Under the pieces are notes generated by a model. That model did not search any database. It was not told the origin of the DNA and worked only from the letters and a program-made list of their open reading frames with translations. Shown in pieces: positions 17,419 through 25,556 of a DNA stretch of 64,000 bases (position 1 is the stretch's first letter; every line of letters starts with the position of its first letter). A program made the position numbers and the translations under genes. The stretch comes from an uncultured Bacteroidales bacterium (GTDB lineage: Bacteria; Bacteroidota; Bacteroidia; Bacteroidales; Paludibacteraceae), in assembly GCA_900542355.1 (NCBI GenBank), contig UQNE01000008.1:48521-112520 (forward strand), in the 5' to 3' direction.

Positions 17419-18669
17419 ATGCGTAAGATTGTTTTTCCAATTCTGCTGCTGTGTTGCGTGTTATATTCTTGCAAAAAAACTGCAGTTTCTCCCGTATCTA
17501 TCGAGGGAGAAACTGCAGTGTGCAGCGAAAGTACTACAATAAAACATATTGGTGCATTCCCGTATGATGTGTATACTCCTGAAGAACTCATAGAATTGTA
17601 TCCATATACATATATGATGCACAAGTATTTGGATATGGCTCTTGAATTTTTGGAAGTTCCGTTTAGAGATTATAGTTATATGGAGATTTCGGAAAAGCAA
17701 TCAAAACTTATGGAGGCTGCAGACCAACTCTATTCGCTTTCAAGTTTAGAAAATGGTGATTATGGATATACTTCTGAGGATGATTTCTTTGCCGATTTGT
17801 ATATGCAATTGGTCGAAGATGTTAATTCTTTTCCAATAGTCAGGCATTATATGTCCGAGTCGAAAGCAGTGGTCGATACCGATGATATTGTCTTGCCACT
17901 TGATGGCGGTGTTGCTTATAGCAAACTAAATATTTTATATTGCTATGAGAATAGTATGCCATTAGAGGTGGAATTGTATAGTGATGAAGACTATTATGAG
18001 GACAATGACTGTGATTGCTACTCCGAAGCGGCATTAGTTCCTCGGCGTATGGTAAGGTATAATCTGTTGTCAAAATGGCTGACAGATATCCGGTATCGCA
18101 ACTACAAAAATAGTTGTCCTGATATGAATGCTATGCGTGATGCTATGGATGAGTGGGAGGCTGCTACCGATTATGCTATCCGTTTCAAAGAAATAAAAGA
18201 TAATGGTTGGAATAGGTTTACATGGGGTATAGGATGTAATTATCATGTTTGTATTTCTGACAATCTTACAGGGGATGCTGGTGGTGTGTCTTCTTTGGGT
18301 GCTGTGCCTTGGGCTTATGTGCATATTAACCCGGACTATGCCGAAAAGGGAACTTGTTTGCACGAATTGGGGCATACACTTGCATTGGAGCATGAACAAT
18401 GCCGTCCCGATAGGGATTGTTATATCACTATACATTATGATAATATCAAACCAAGTTGGAAAATTCAGTACCACAAGTTCCTCTCAACATCTGCAACGGC
18501 TTATGGTGAGTTCGATTTTGAGTCGATTATGCTTTATGATAGTTATTCTAACTCTGCAATAAATTCAGATTTACCCGTGATGACCAAGAAAGATGGTAGC
18601 ACATTTAGAGCGCAAAGGGAATGTCTGAGTAGGGGCGATATAGAACATATACGGAATATATATTATTAG
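17419..18669 (+). CDS. Astacin-like (M12A) zinc protease lipoprotein inside the nqr operon
   Basis: A 416-residue protein with a lipoprotein signal (lipobox LYSC, Cys18). An N-terminal region of about 200 residues is unassigned and acidic. The C-terminal half has the zinc site HELGHTLALEHEQCRPDRD (His315, Glu316, His319, His325) of the astacin/metzincin class and a Met-turn SIMLY with Met371 and Tyr374. Astacins cleave proteins or peptides; this one would be membrane-anchored outside the cytoplasm. Start 17419 has an AAAGGA site; an earlier start inside nqrE is rejected because it lacks the signal peptide. The base composition is visibly AT-richer than nqrE and nqrF, suggesting a later insertion. 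A perfect 15-bp hairpin lies just after the signal sequence. Substrate unknown. Confidence 0.88.
   Translation: MRKIVFPILLLCCVLYSCKKTAVSPVSIEGETAVCSESTTIKHIGAFPYDVYTPEELIELYPYTYMMHKYLDMALEFLEVPFRDYSYMEISEKQSKLMEAADQLYSLSSLENGDYGYTSEDDFFADLYMQLVEDVNSFPIVRHYMSESKAVVDTDDIVLPLDGGVAYSKLNILYCYENSMPLEVELYSDEDYYEDNDCDCYSEAALVPRRMVRYNLLSKWLTDIRYRNYKNSCPDMNAMRDAMDEWEAATDYAIRFKEIKDNGWNRFTWGIGCNYHVCISDNLTGDAGGVSSLGAVPWAYVHINPDYAEKGTCLHELGHTLALEHEQCRPDRDCYITIHYDNIKPSWKIQYHKFLSTSATAYGEFDFESIMLYDSYSNSAINSDLPVMTKKDGSTFRAQRECLSRGDIEHIRNIYY
17479..17519 (+). repeat. Perfect 15-bp inverted repeat in the protease coding region
   Basis: Arms ACTGCAGTTTCTCCC and GGGAGAAACTGCAGT flank an 11-base loop. It lies 60 bases inside the gene, right after the lipobox codons, and would fold strongly in mRNA. 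Confidence 0.85.
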
Positions 18670-18672
18670 AAA

Positions 18673-19074
18673 ATGAAACTATTGCGAGTTATTATAGCCG
18701 TTTTTGTATGTGTGCTTTTGGCTTCTTGTAATCCTCCGGATTTTTGGACACAAGACAGATTCTATGTGGAGAACTTGTCTGCGGATAGTGTTATTCTTGT
18801 TTATCACACCATATTCAGAGGCAATGATATAGACACAATCACACACACTAATAGTATGGCTCCCGGGGAGAGAAGTATTCTTCGCTGTTTTTCTGAAAAT
18901 GATACCGTATTTATTGATGTGTTTTCCCCTAAACGGGCTGTTGAGGATATGCTTTTCCTATCTACACATAACGATACGATGTTATATGTATTCCCTATCG
19001 TTGATAGCACTTGGATAGAAGAAAGTCATACTAAGTTGGGTTCTAAGTGGTTATATAAGTATGTGGCTCCATAA
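18673..19074 (+). CDS. Small lipoprotein of unknown function
   Basis: A 133-residue protein with lipobox LASC (Cys19) and a beta-rich mature part (YVENLSADSVILVYH, PGERSILRC, NDTVFIDVF). I do not recognise a family. It starts 3 bases after the protease stop, so the two are almost certainly co-expressed, and shares its AT-rich composition. By position it could be a partner, inhibitor or substrate-presenting protein for the protease; that is inference only. Confidence 0.75.
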   Translation: MKLLRVIIAVFVCVLLASCNPPDFWTQDRFYVENLSADSVILVYHTIFRGNDIDTITHTNSMAPGERSILRCFSENDTVFIDVFSPKRAVEDMLFLSTHNDTMLYVFPIVDSTWIEESHTKLGSKWLYKYVAP

Positions 19075-19173
19075 TGTTCGTGTCGAGGATATAATATCTG
19101 CAATACCATCATTTTAAGATGCTTTGATCTGGAAATGAACACATATTACTGAGATAAATAAATTTTATAAACA

Positions 19174-20454
19174 ATGAATATAACAGCAATTCTTTATGCA
19201 GTAGGCGTCTTCTTGGCGGTTATCCTGCTGCTTGTCATCATCCTTTTGGTGGCAAAGAAGTACCTTGTGCCGTCGGGTGATGTCAAAATCACCGTCAATG
19301 GCGATAAGGTGTATCATGTACCCGCAGGCGGCACCCTATTGTCCGCTATGGGCGAAGCGGGGGTTCACCTCCCTTCGGCTTGTGGCGGTAAGGGCTCATG
19401 CGGTCAGTGCAAGTGCCAAGTGCTCGAAGGCGGTGGAGAGATTCTGCCTACCGAGACCGTACACTTCAATCGCAAACAGCAGCAAGATCATTGGCGTCTG
19501 GGCTGCCAGGTTAAGGTCAAGAACGATATGTCGTTGAAAGTCAGCGAGTCCGTGCTTGGAGTAAAAGAGTGGGAATGCACCGTTATCTCCAACAAGAATG
19601 TGGCTACTTTCATCAAGGAGTTCAAGGTGGCTCTTCCCAAGGGCGAACACATGGACTTTCTCCCTGGTTCGTATGCACAAATCAAGATTCCTGCTTACGA
19701 CATCAATTACAACGATTTCGACCGCTCTTTGATAGGTGACCTCTATGTGCCCGCATGGGAGAAGTTCGGCTTGTTCAAACTGCATCAGAAGAACACCGAA
19801 CCTACCATTCGTGCTTACTCGATGGCTAACTACCCCGACGAGGGCGACATCATCACCCTCACCGTGCGTATCGCTACTCCGCCTTTCAAACCGAAAGACC
19901 AATGCCCCAACGGACCTGAGTTCCAAGATGTACCTTGTGGTATTGCTTCTACCTACATATTCTCGCTCAAACCCGGTGATAAGGTGATTATGTCTGGTCC
20001 TTATGGTGATTTCCACCCTGTCTTCGACAGCAAGCGCGAGATGATTTGGGTAGGTGGTGGTGCCGGTATGGCTCCGCTCCGTGCGCAGATTATGCACATG
20101 CTCAAGACTCTCAATACGCGCGACCGCGAGATGCATTATTTCTATGGTGCGCGTGCTATCGACGAGGTGTTCTTCTTGGAAGACTTCCTCGAGTTGGAGA
20201 AGGAGTTCCCGAATTTCCACTTCCACTTGGCTCTCGATCGTCCCGACCCGAAGGCAGACGCACTCGGCGTTAAATATACTCCGGGCTTCATTGCTCCTGT
20301 GATGGGCGATACCTATCTCAAGCAACACGATGCTCCGGAAGATATCGAGTACTACCTCTGCGGTCCTCCAATGATGGCAAAGACTGTGCTTGATTTGCTC
20401 CACTCGCTCGGCGTAGAAGACGATATGATTCGCTTTGATAACTTCGGCGGATAA
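19174..20454 (+). CDS. nqrF: Na+-translocating NADH:quinone reductase subunit F
   Basis: A 426-residue NADH-oxidising subunit. One N-terminal helix is followed by a ferredoxin domain with Cys70, Cys76, Cys79 and Cys111 for the 2Fe-2S cluster, an FAD domain with RAYSMANYP, and an NADH domain with GGGAGMAPLR and YYLCGPPMM. It passes electrons from NADH through FAD and 2Fe-2S to the NqrD/E iron centre. It is separated from nqrE by the two lipoprotein genes and a 99-base spacer without a convincing promoter, so it is probably still part of the operon transcript. Confidence 0.97.
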   Translation: MNITAILYAVGVFLAVILLLVIILLVAKKYLVPSGDVKITVNGDKVYHVPAGGTLLSAMGEAGVHLPSACGGKGSCGQCKCQVLEGGGEILPTETVHFNRKQQQDHWRLGCQVKVKNDMSLKVSESVLGVKEWECTVISNKNVATFIKEFKVALPKGEHMDFLPGSYAQIKIPAYDINYNDFDRSLIGDLYVPAWEKFGLFKLHQKNTEPTIRAYSMANYPDEGDIITLTVRIATPPFKPKDQCPNGPEFQDVPCGIASTYIFSLKPGDKVIMSGPYGDFHPVFDSKREMIWVGGGAGMAPLRAQIMHMLKTLNTRDREMHYFYGARAIDEVFFLEDFLELEKEFPNFHFHLALDRPDPKADALGVKYTPGFIAPVMGDTYLKQHDAPEDIEYYLCGPPMMAKTVLDLLHSLGVEDDMIRFDNFGG

Positions 20455-20475
20455 TTTCGCTCATCAATACTTTCT

Positions 20476-20513
20476 AAAAGGGGATTGTCTATCCGGGCAG
20501 TCTCCTTTTTTCT
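20476..20513 (+). terminator. Terminator of the nqr operon
   Basis: GGGGATTGTC and GGCAGTCTCC form a 10-bp stem (with G-T pairs) around TATCCG, followed by TTTTTT. Confidence 0.75.
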
Positions 20514-20866
20514 CGTCCTATATTTTCGTCTTAGATAGCCCCTGCTGTGTAGTGTTAGGCGGGCTCGTGTCTCCACATTTTCTCTCTTTTTAAAAATCCT
20601 ATTCCTCTTTGTATAAACTGTATATTTTTGTGCATAATCCCACCCAATATGCAATTCTGTTACAACCGTGTTTGTCGAATGCTTGTCGAAACCTAATCGA
20701 GACCTAACCGCATTCCGATTTTATGCATACCCATTGTATATTTTTTTTTACCAAGAAAAACATTTTTGCCAACTCTATAGTGCAAAAGGAGGAAAAGTAT
20801 CCTGCTCCCACCAACCACGCAAAACACTGCAAAATACGGTTTTTTGAAAGAAAAAGACAAAATTAT
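20514..20866. other. Non-coding stretch with TCGARACCTAA dimer
   Basis: No gene supported. The TCGAAACCTAA-TCGAGACCTAA dimer lies at 20687-20708 with a partial unit before it. The rest is AT-rich. Confidence 0.5.
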
Positions 20867-20897
20867 TTGCCTATATGGATAATTTATAGTAACTTTG
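20867..20897 (+). promoter_or_regulatory. Promoter of rpmB-rpmG-DUF4295
   Basis: TTG (20867-20869), 20 bases, TAACTTTG (20890-20897), a full consensus promoter about 195 bases before rpmB. Confidence 0.85.
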
Positions 20898-20902
20898 CAC
20901 GA

Positions 20903-21092
20903 TTTTTCGCGTGGAGTAGGCTCGTTAGAGCCGTGGGATGTGGCTTATACTGCTGGTTTTCAGCAGTATAGTGTGTACGCAGAAAAGTAAGAATAGTATT
21001 GAGGTTTTGGGAGTATAAGTTGTGCGCAAGTGGGATGTGGTTCGTAAGAGAAAGTGCACATTACAGAGAAAATAATAAAATAATATACTACA
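20903..21092 (+). promoter_or_regulatory. Structured leader of the ribosomal protein operon
   Basis: A leader of about 190 bases. It contains a GGCTC-GTTA-GAGCC hairpin, a 9-bp hairpin ATACTGCTG-GTTTT-CAGCAGTAT and two copies of GTGGGATGTGG about 98 bases apart. Length and structure suggest a regulatory leader, for example autogenous control by a ribosomal protein; no known class is recognised. Confidence 0.5.
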
Positions 21093-21332
21093 ATGTCAAA
21101 GATTTGTCAAATTACAGGCAAGAAAGCCATGGGTGGATGCAATGTGTCTCACTCGAAGCGCCACACAAAGCGCACTTTCGATGTGAACCTCTTCCGCCGC
21201 AAGTTCTACTGGGTAGAACAAGACACATGGATCGAGTTGAACGTGAGTGCAGCCGGTCTGAGAACTATCAACAAAATCGGCTTAGACGCTGCCCTCAAGC
21301 AGGCTGCCGAAAAAGGGTATCTTTACGAATAA
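21093..21332 (+). CDS. rpmB: 50S ribosomal protein L28
   Basis: A 79-residue bL28: MSKICQITGKKAMGGCNVSH, HTKRTF and the WIELNVSAAGLRTINKIGLD C-terminal part are typical (segments quoted in pieces). First gene of the rpmB-rpmG-DUF4295 set that is conserved in Bacteroidota. It is preceded by a long structured leader. Confidence 0.97.
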   Translation: MSKICQITGKKAMGGCNVSHSKRHTKRTFDVNLFRRKFYWVEQDTWIELNVSAAGLRTINKIGLDAALKQAAEKGYLYE

Positions 21333-21349
21333 TTTAAGGAGGTAAAACT

Positions 21350-21538
21350 ATGGCAAAGAAATCAAAAGAAGCACGCGTTCAAGTCATCCTTGAGTGCACT
21401 GAGCAAAAAGCCAGCGGTGTTCCCGGTATGTCTCGTTACATTACCACCAAAAACCGCAAGAACACCCCCGAGCGTTTGGAACTCATGAAGTACAATCCCT
21501 ACTTGAAGAAATATACTCTTCACAAAGAGATTAAGTAA
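21350..21538 (+). CDS. rpmG: 50S ribosomal protein L33
   Basis: A 62-residue bL33 with VQVILECTE, YITTKNRKNTPERLELMKYNP-like core and ending YTLHKEIK. It lacks the zinc-binding CxxC pairs (only one Cys), so it is the zinc-independent form. An AAGGAG-like site precedes the ATG, 17 bases after rpmB. Confidence 0.96.
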   Translation: MAKKSKEARVQVILECTEQKASGVPGMSRYITTKNRKNTPERLELMKYNPYLKKYTLHKEIK

Positions 21539-21567
21539 TTAACCCGTTAATTGAAAGGCTTACTACT

Positions 21568-21720
21568 ATGGCAAAGAAAGCGGTCGCTACCTTCAAAACC
21601 GACAACTCCGGTCGTGCACACAGCAAGTGCATCAAGATGGTAAAATCCCCGAAGACGGGTGCTTATTTCTTCCAAGAGGAAATCGTTCTCAACGAGAATG
21701 TAAAGGAATACTTCAAGTAA
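21568..21720 (+). CDS. DUF4295 ribosomal protein (bL38-like)
   Basis: A 50-residue basic protein, MAKKAVATFKTDNSGRAHSK to ENVKEYFK, third gene after rpmB and rpmG. DUF4295 proteins are small Bacteroidota-specific proteins at this locus, and one has been described as an extra large-subunit protein (bL38) of the flavobacterial ribosome. The ATG follows a GAAAGG-like site. ftsY, which often comes next in the phylum, is absent here; a terminator follows. Confidence 0.9.
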   Translation: MAKKAVATFKTDNSGRAHSKCIKMVKSPKTGAYFFQEEIVLNENVKEYFK

Positions 21721-21778
21721 TCAATTCCCGTTTCAAGCATGGTGCTATTGCTCTAATCGCTTGAACCGCAACACATTA

Positions 21779-21820
21779 TTCGGCTGCTATACGCATCGTA
21801 TAGCAGTCGAATTTGTTTTT
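21779..21820 (+). terminator. Terminator of the rpmB operon
   Basis: TTCGGCTGCTATACG and CGTATAGCAGTCGAA form a 15-bp stem with a 3-base loop, followed by a T-rich tail. Confidence 0.85.
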
Positions 21821-21910
21821 ATGCTTGCGATGGCAGCGTAAATCCCGAAGTGGGCGAGGGTGTTTTGAATACGATAGTTTGTTTTGCATCATTTGCCGAG
21901 TATGTTTTTA

Positions 21911-21941
21911 TTGCGTATCTCCCAAATTATTCGTAACTTTG
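21911..21941 (+). promoter_or_regulatory. Promoter of the MurF-Alr fusion gene
   Basis: TTG (21911-21913), 20 bases, TAACTTTG (21934-21941), 19 bases before the ATG. Confidence 0.8.
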
Positions 21942-21960
21942 CAGCAAATTACGAAATGAT

Positions 21961-23826
21961 ATGCAACTGAAAGAAATTCTAGAGGCAATAAAGCCCCTGC
22001 GGGCAGAGCATACCGCCGCTCAATCATACACCATTGACTATCTGCTTACCGACAGTCGTCAGTTGGGGTCTGCGCCCGACAAAACTCTGTTCTTTGCGCT
22101 TGCTACTGCCAAAAACGACGGTGCAAAATACATTGCCGAACTCTATGCCAAAGGCGTGCGAGCCTTCGTTCTAACCGAGCAACAGTTCGCCACTTATGGC
22201 TCAACTAAGATGGACAACGCTATCTTTCTCATAGTTTCGGATGTGCTGCAGGCGTTGCAAGACTTGGCTGCCTACAAACGCTCGCTCTACCGCTGCCCCG
22301 TGATTGCTATCACAGGTTCCAATGGCAAGACTATCGTCAAAGAATGGCTCTATCAGTTGCTCAAGGATGACTACCAAATCACCCGTTCGCCTAAGTCGTA
22401 CAACTCCCAAATTGGCGTTCCGCTGTCGGTCTGGCAGATGAACGACAAAACGCAACTGGCTATCTTTGAGGCGGGTATATCGCAGCCCGGTGAGATGGCT
22501 CGTTTGGAGCGCATCATCCGTCCCACTATCGGCGTAATCACTTATATCGGTGCCGAGCATGGCGAGAATTTCACCTCCTTGGAGCAGAAACGCGCAGAGA
22601 AGATGCTGCTTTTTAGCCGCTGCCCGGTGGTGATTGAGGATCCCACGCATCAGAATGTCCGTACTTGTGCCGCAGTGATGCGGGCTCTCGGCTACGACGA
22701 AGACACTATCGCACGCCGTATCCTACACCAAACACACGAGACTGTGCTGCAAATCAATCTCACCGCTTTGGTGGATAATGTGCGCTATTTCCGCTCTCTG
22801 CTTCGCCCCACTACCAAACTCACTTGTATGGTCAAAGCCTTTGCCTATGGTGCGGGCAGCGTCGAGGTGAGCCGCGCCTTGCAGCAATGTGGTTTGGTCG
22901 ATTATCTGGCGGTGGCAGTGGCAGACGAAGGCCTCGAACTGCGCCGCGAGGGTATCGACTTGCCTATCATCATCATGGATCCCGAGGTGGCGGCACTCGA
23001 TTTGATTCTCGAGAACAACCTCCAACCCAATATCTATTCGTTCCAATCGTTGGAGAATATCATCGCGGCGGCCGAGGCAAAAGGCTTGGAGAACTATCCT
23101 ATCCATATCAAGATTGACTCGGGCATGCATCGCTTGGGCTTCTATCAAGAGGAGATTCCTGCCCTGATTGCTCGTCTGCAAGCGCAGAAAGCAGTGCGTG
23201 TGCAGAGTGTGTTCTCCCATTTCGCCGGGAGCGATGAGCCGCAGTTCGACGATTTTACCAAGCACCAGGCAGAGTATTTCAACGCTTGTGCCGAGATGCT
23301 CAAATCGGGGCTCGGTTATCCTATTATGAAACATATCTGCAACTCTGCAGGCATAGAGCGATTCCCTGAGTATCAATACGATATGTGCCGTTTGGGTATC
23401 GGCCTGTATGGTATCTCCTTTGCGGGAGCAAGGCTGCATAATGTCTGCACATTGCGCACCACTATCCTCAGTCTCAAAACCGTAGCGGCAGGCGAGACTA
23501 TCGGCTACGGACGCCATACCACGCTATCCGAACCCCGACAGATTGCCGTCATCCCGATTGGCTATGCCGATGGCTTCGATCGTCGTTTCTCCAACTACGG
23601 CGGTGAGGTTATCATCCGCGGCAAGCACTGCCCGATAGTGGGCAATGTGTGCATGGATCAAGCCATGGTCGATGTTACGGGAACGGATGCGCAAGTGGGC
23701 GATGCGGTCGAGATATTTGGCGACCGCCTCCCCTTGGAGCAACTCTCCGACAAACTCGGTACTATTCCCTATGAGGTGCTGACTTCGGTCTCCCGCCGTG
23801 TCCAACGCGTCTATTTCTACGAGTAA
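21961..23826 (+). CDS. alr: MurF-like / alanine racemase fusion with shortened MurF half
   Basis: A 621-residue fusion. Residues 1-220 match the MurF N-terminal and central ATPase domains, with P-loop GSNGKT at 119-124 and SYNSQIGVPLSVWQ. A short remnant (about 228-256, CAAVMRALGYDEDTIARRIL) leads straight into a full PLP-dependent alanine racemase from about 261, with PLP-lysine Lys292 in MVKAFAYGAG and the GYADGFDRRFSNYGG and VCMDQAMVDVTG motifs. Bacteroidales MurF-Alr fusions are about 800 residues; here part of the central domain and the whole C-terminal MurF domain are missing without a frameshift. Racemase activity is likely; D-Ala-D-Ala ligation by this half is unlikely. Confidence 0.9.
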   Translation: MQLKEILEAIKPLRAEHTAAQSYTIDYLLTDSRQLGSAPDKTLFFALATAKNDGAKYIAELYAKGVRAFVLTEQQFATYGSTKMDNAIFLIVSDVLQALQDLAAYKRSLYRCPVIAITGSNGKTIVKEWLYQLLKDDYQITRSPKSYNSQIGVPLSVWQMNDKTQLAIFEAGISQPGEMARLERIIRPTIGVITYIGAEHGENFTSLEQKRAEKMLLFSRCPVVIEDPTHQNVRTCAAVMRALGYDEDTIARRILHQTHETVLQINLTALVDNVRYFRSLLRPTTKLTCMVKAFAYGAGSVEVSRALQQCGLVDYLAVAVADEGLELRREGIDLPIIIMDPEVAALDLILENNLQPNIYSFQSLENIIAAAEAKGLENYPIHIKIDSGMHRLGFYQEEIPALIARLQAQKAVRVQSVFSHFAGSDEPQFDDFTKHQAEYFNACAEMLKSGLGYPIMKHICNSAGIERFPEYQYDMCRLGIGLYGISFAGARLHNVCTLRTTILSLKTVAAGETIGYGRHTTLSEPRQIAVIPIGYADGFDRRFSNYGGEVIIRGKHCPIVGNVCMDQAMVDVTGTDAQVGDAVEIFGDRLPLEQLSDKLGTIPYEVLTSVSRRVQRVYFYE

Positions 23827-23840
23827 TCCTGCAAGTTAAT

Positions 23841-24575
23841 ATGTCCGCCCCTGCAATCCAAACACACAACCTCTCTATCGGCTATGGCACCACCTTCGTG
23901 CAGCAGTCGCTTACTTTCACCCTCTCTTTGGGCGAGATGGTCTGTATGTTGGGTCAGAATGGGTGCGGCAAATCCACACTCTTACGCACTTTGGCAGGAC
24001 TGATTCCTCCTCTCTCCGGCAATTATCAGATAGTAGAATCGACTCCCACAACCGACACCGCCAAGCAGGTCGCTTTGGTGCTTACCGAGCGGCTGAGCAT
24101 AGAGGATACCACGGTGCACGATGTCGTGGCTATGGGACGCTATCCTTACACCTCCTTCCTGGGGCGGCTTACCGACAACGATGAGCAGATTATTTCTTGG
24201 TCGCTTGATGCTGTCGGCTTGGCAGACACGGCACACACCTTCTTCAACAGCCATTCCGATGGCGAGAAACAGCGTGTTCTCATCGCTAAGGCATTGGCGC
24301 AGCAGACACCCGTCGTTTTGTTGGACGAACCTACGGCCCATCTCGACTTGCCCAATCGTATCCGCACGCTCCAACTCCTTCGCCGCTTGGCGCACGAGCA
24401 AAACAAACTGGTGCTAATCTCTACCCACGAACTCGATTTGGCATTGGCCCTTTCCGATCGTATCCTGCTGATGACACCTCGTCGGGGAATCCGCTTAGAT
24501 ACCCCCGATATCTTGCGCCAAGAAGATGCTTTTACCCCCGCTTTCGGGATGGATATCTTTCACCCGCTTGGCTGA
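23841..24575 (+). CDS. ABC transporter ATP-binding protein, iron/cobalamin (FecE/BtuD) type
   Basis: A 244-residue ATPase with Walker A GQNGCGKST, a variant signature SDGEKQR in place of LSGGQ, Walker B VVLLDEPTAHLD and switch His in STHELD. VAMGRYPYTSFLGRL before the signature is typical of siderophore, haem or cobalamin importers of the FecCD class. No FecCD-type permease is adjacent; the next gene is a GldF-like permease of another class. Starts 14 bases after the racemase. Confidence 0.88.
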   Translation: MSAPAIQTHNLSIGYGTTFVQQSLTFTLSLGEMVCMLGQNGCGKSTLLRTLAGLIPPLSGNYQIVESTPTTDTAKQVALVLTERLSIEDTTVHDVVAMGRYPYTSFLGRLTDNDEQIISWSLDAVGLADTAHTFFNSHSDGEKQRVLIAKALAQQTPVVLLDEPTAHLDLPNRIRTLQLLRRLAHEQNKLVLISTHELDLALALSDRILLMTPRRGIRLDTPDILRQEDAFTPAFGMDIFHPLG

Positions 24576-24641
24576 AGAACGAATGCACAAGTTATAATTC
24601 GCTGAATATCAAAAGAATAATATCCGACACCTAATATCAAT

Positions 24642-25307
24642 ATGTATAAGAAAGAACTGACATACTATTTCTCCACGCCTATTGCTTATATCGTCATTGG
24701 GCTTTATCTGCTGGCTATCAGTCTGTTTCTATGGGTCATCCCCGGTGAGTGGAACATTATCGAATCAGGCTATTCGCAGACCGATGGACTGTTTCTGCTC
24801 TCTCCGTGGCTGCTGATGTTGCTTTGCCCTGCCCTCTCCATGCGCCTCTTTGCTGAGGAACGACAGACCGGCACTTGGGACTTGCTCCGCACCAAACCTA
24901 TCTCGCTTGGGCGCATCGTTACGGCAAAGTATTTCGCTGCATGGACACTCGTGCTTATCGCCTTGCTGCCTTGCGTCGTGCATTATTTCGCCGTGGCGTA
25001 TATTGCTGAACCGATGGGAAATATCGATGGTGGCGCATTTGCCGGTTCTTTTGTCGGATTGGTCTTGCTCAGTGCCGTCTTTATGGCTATCGGATTGCTG
25101 GCGGCTACTCTCAGCAAGAGTCAGATTGTGAGTTTCATACTCGGTGCTTTGTCCTGTTTTGTCCTCTATTGGGTAACGCTGCAAGAGCATTATCGCAGCC
25201 TATCGCGCGGTGTTATCGACTTGCGCGATGTGGTCTATCTGCTTAGTATCTGCGCCATCGCTCTCTTGCTTGCCACGCAGGTGCTACACCGCCTCACACG
25301 CAAATAA
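24642..25307 (+). CDS. GldF-like ABC-2 permease
   Basis: A 221-residue protein with six membrane segments. MYKKELTYYFSTPIAYIVIG, LCPALSMRLFAEERQTGTWDLL and SLGRIVTAKYF are the conserved parts of ABC-2 permeases related to GldF of the gliding-associated exporter. GldG, the usual next gene, is not present and the ATPase upstream is of a different class. The true ATPase partner and substrate are therefore unknown. Confidence 0.82.
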   Translation: MYKKELTYYFSTPIAYIVIGLYLLAISLFLWVIPGEWNIIESGYSQTDGLFLLSPWLLMLLCPALSMRLFAEERQTGTWDLLRTKPISLGRIVTAKYFAAWTLVLIALLPCVVHYFAVAYIAEPMGNIDGGAFAGSFVGLVLLSAVFMAIGLLAATLSKSQIVSFILGALSCFVLYWVTLQEHYRSLSRGVIDLRDVVYLLSICAIALLLATQVLHRLTRK

Positions 25308-25556
25308 CTCTGTTGGCGAAGATTGGCTTCTTAGAATAGGAGCATTACACATTTTGCTGTTTTTAGGCTCCGAGTGCTATCATTTTGTCAAACCGACTTT
25401 GCCGAGACTTTGTCGAACTTTTGTCGAAACCTAATCGAGACCTAAGACAGAACGACCAATAATCATTTTGTTAGTTTTATATGCTTATTCCTAACAAAAT
25501 GTCAAACGAAATCTTGCTGAATGGCAATACGAAATAATACATAACAACGCAAAACT
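25308..25556. other. Spacer with TCGARACCTAA dimer and ATGTCAAA boxes
   Basis: No gene. A dimer TCGAAACCTAA-TCGAGACCTAA with two further partial units lies at 25401-25446, flanked by TTTTGTCAAA and ACAAAATGTCAAA. Confidence 0.5.

Noticed and set aside
19396..20403. A 335-codon open frame antisense to nqrF
   Set aside because: It is a codon-bias shadow of nqrF: no promoter, no recognisable domain and fully inside a well-supported gene.
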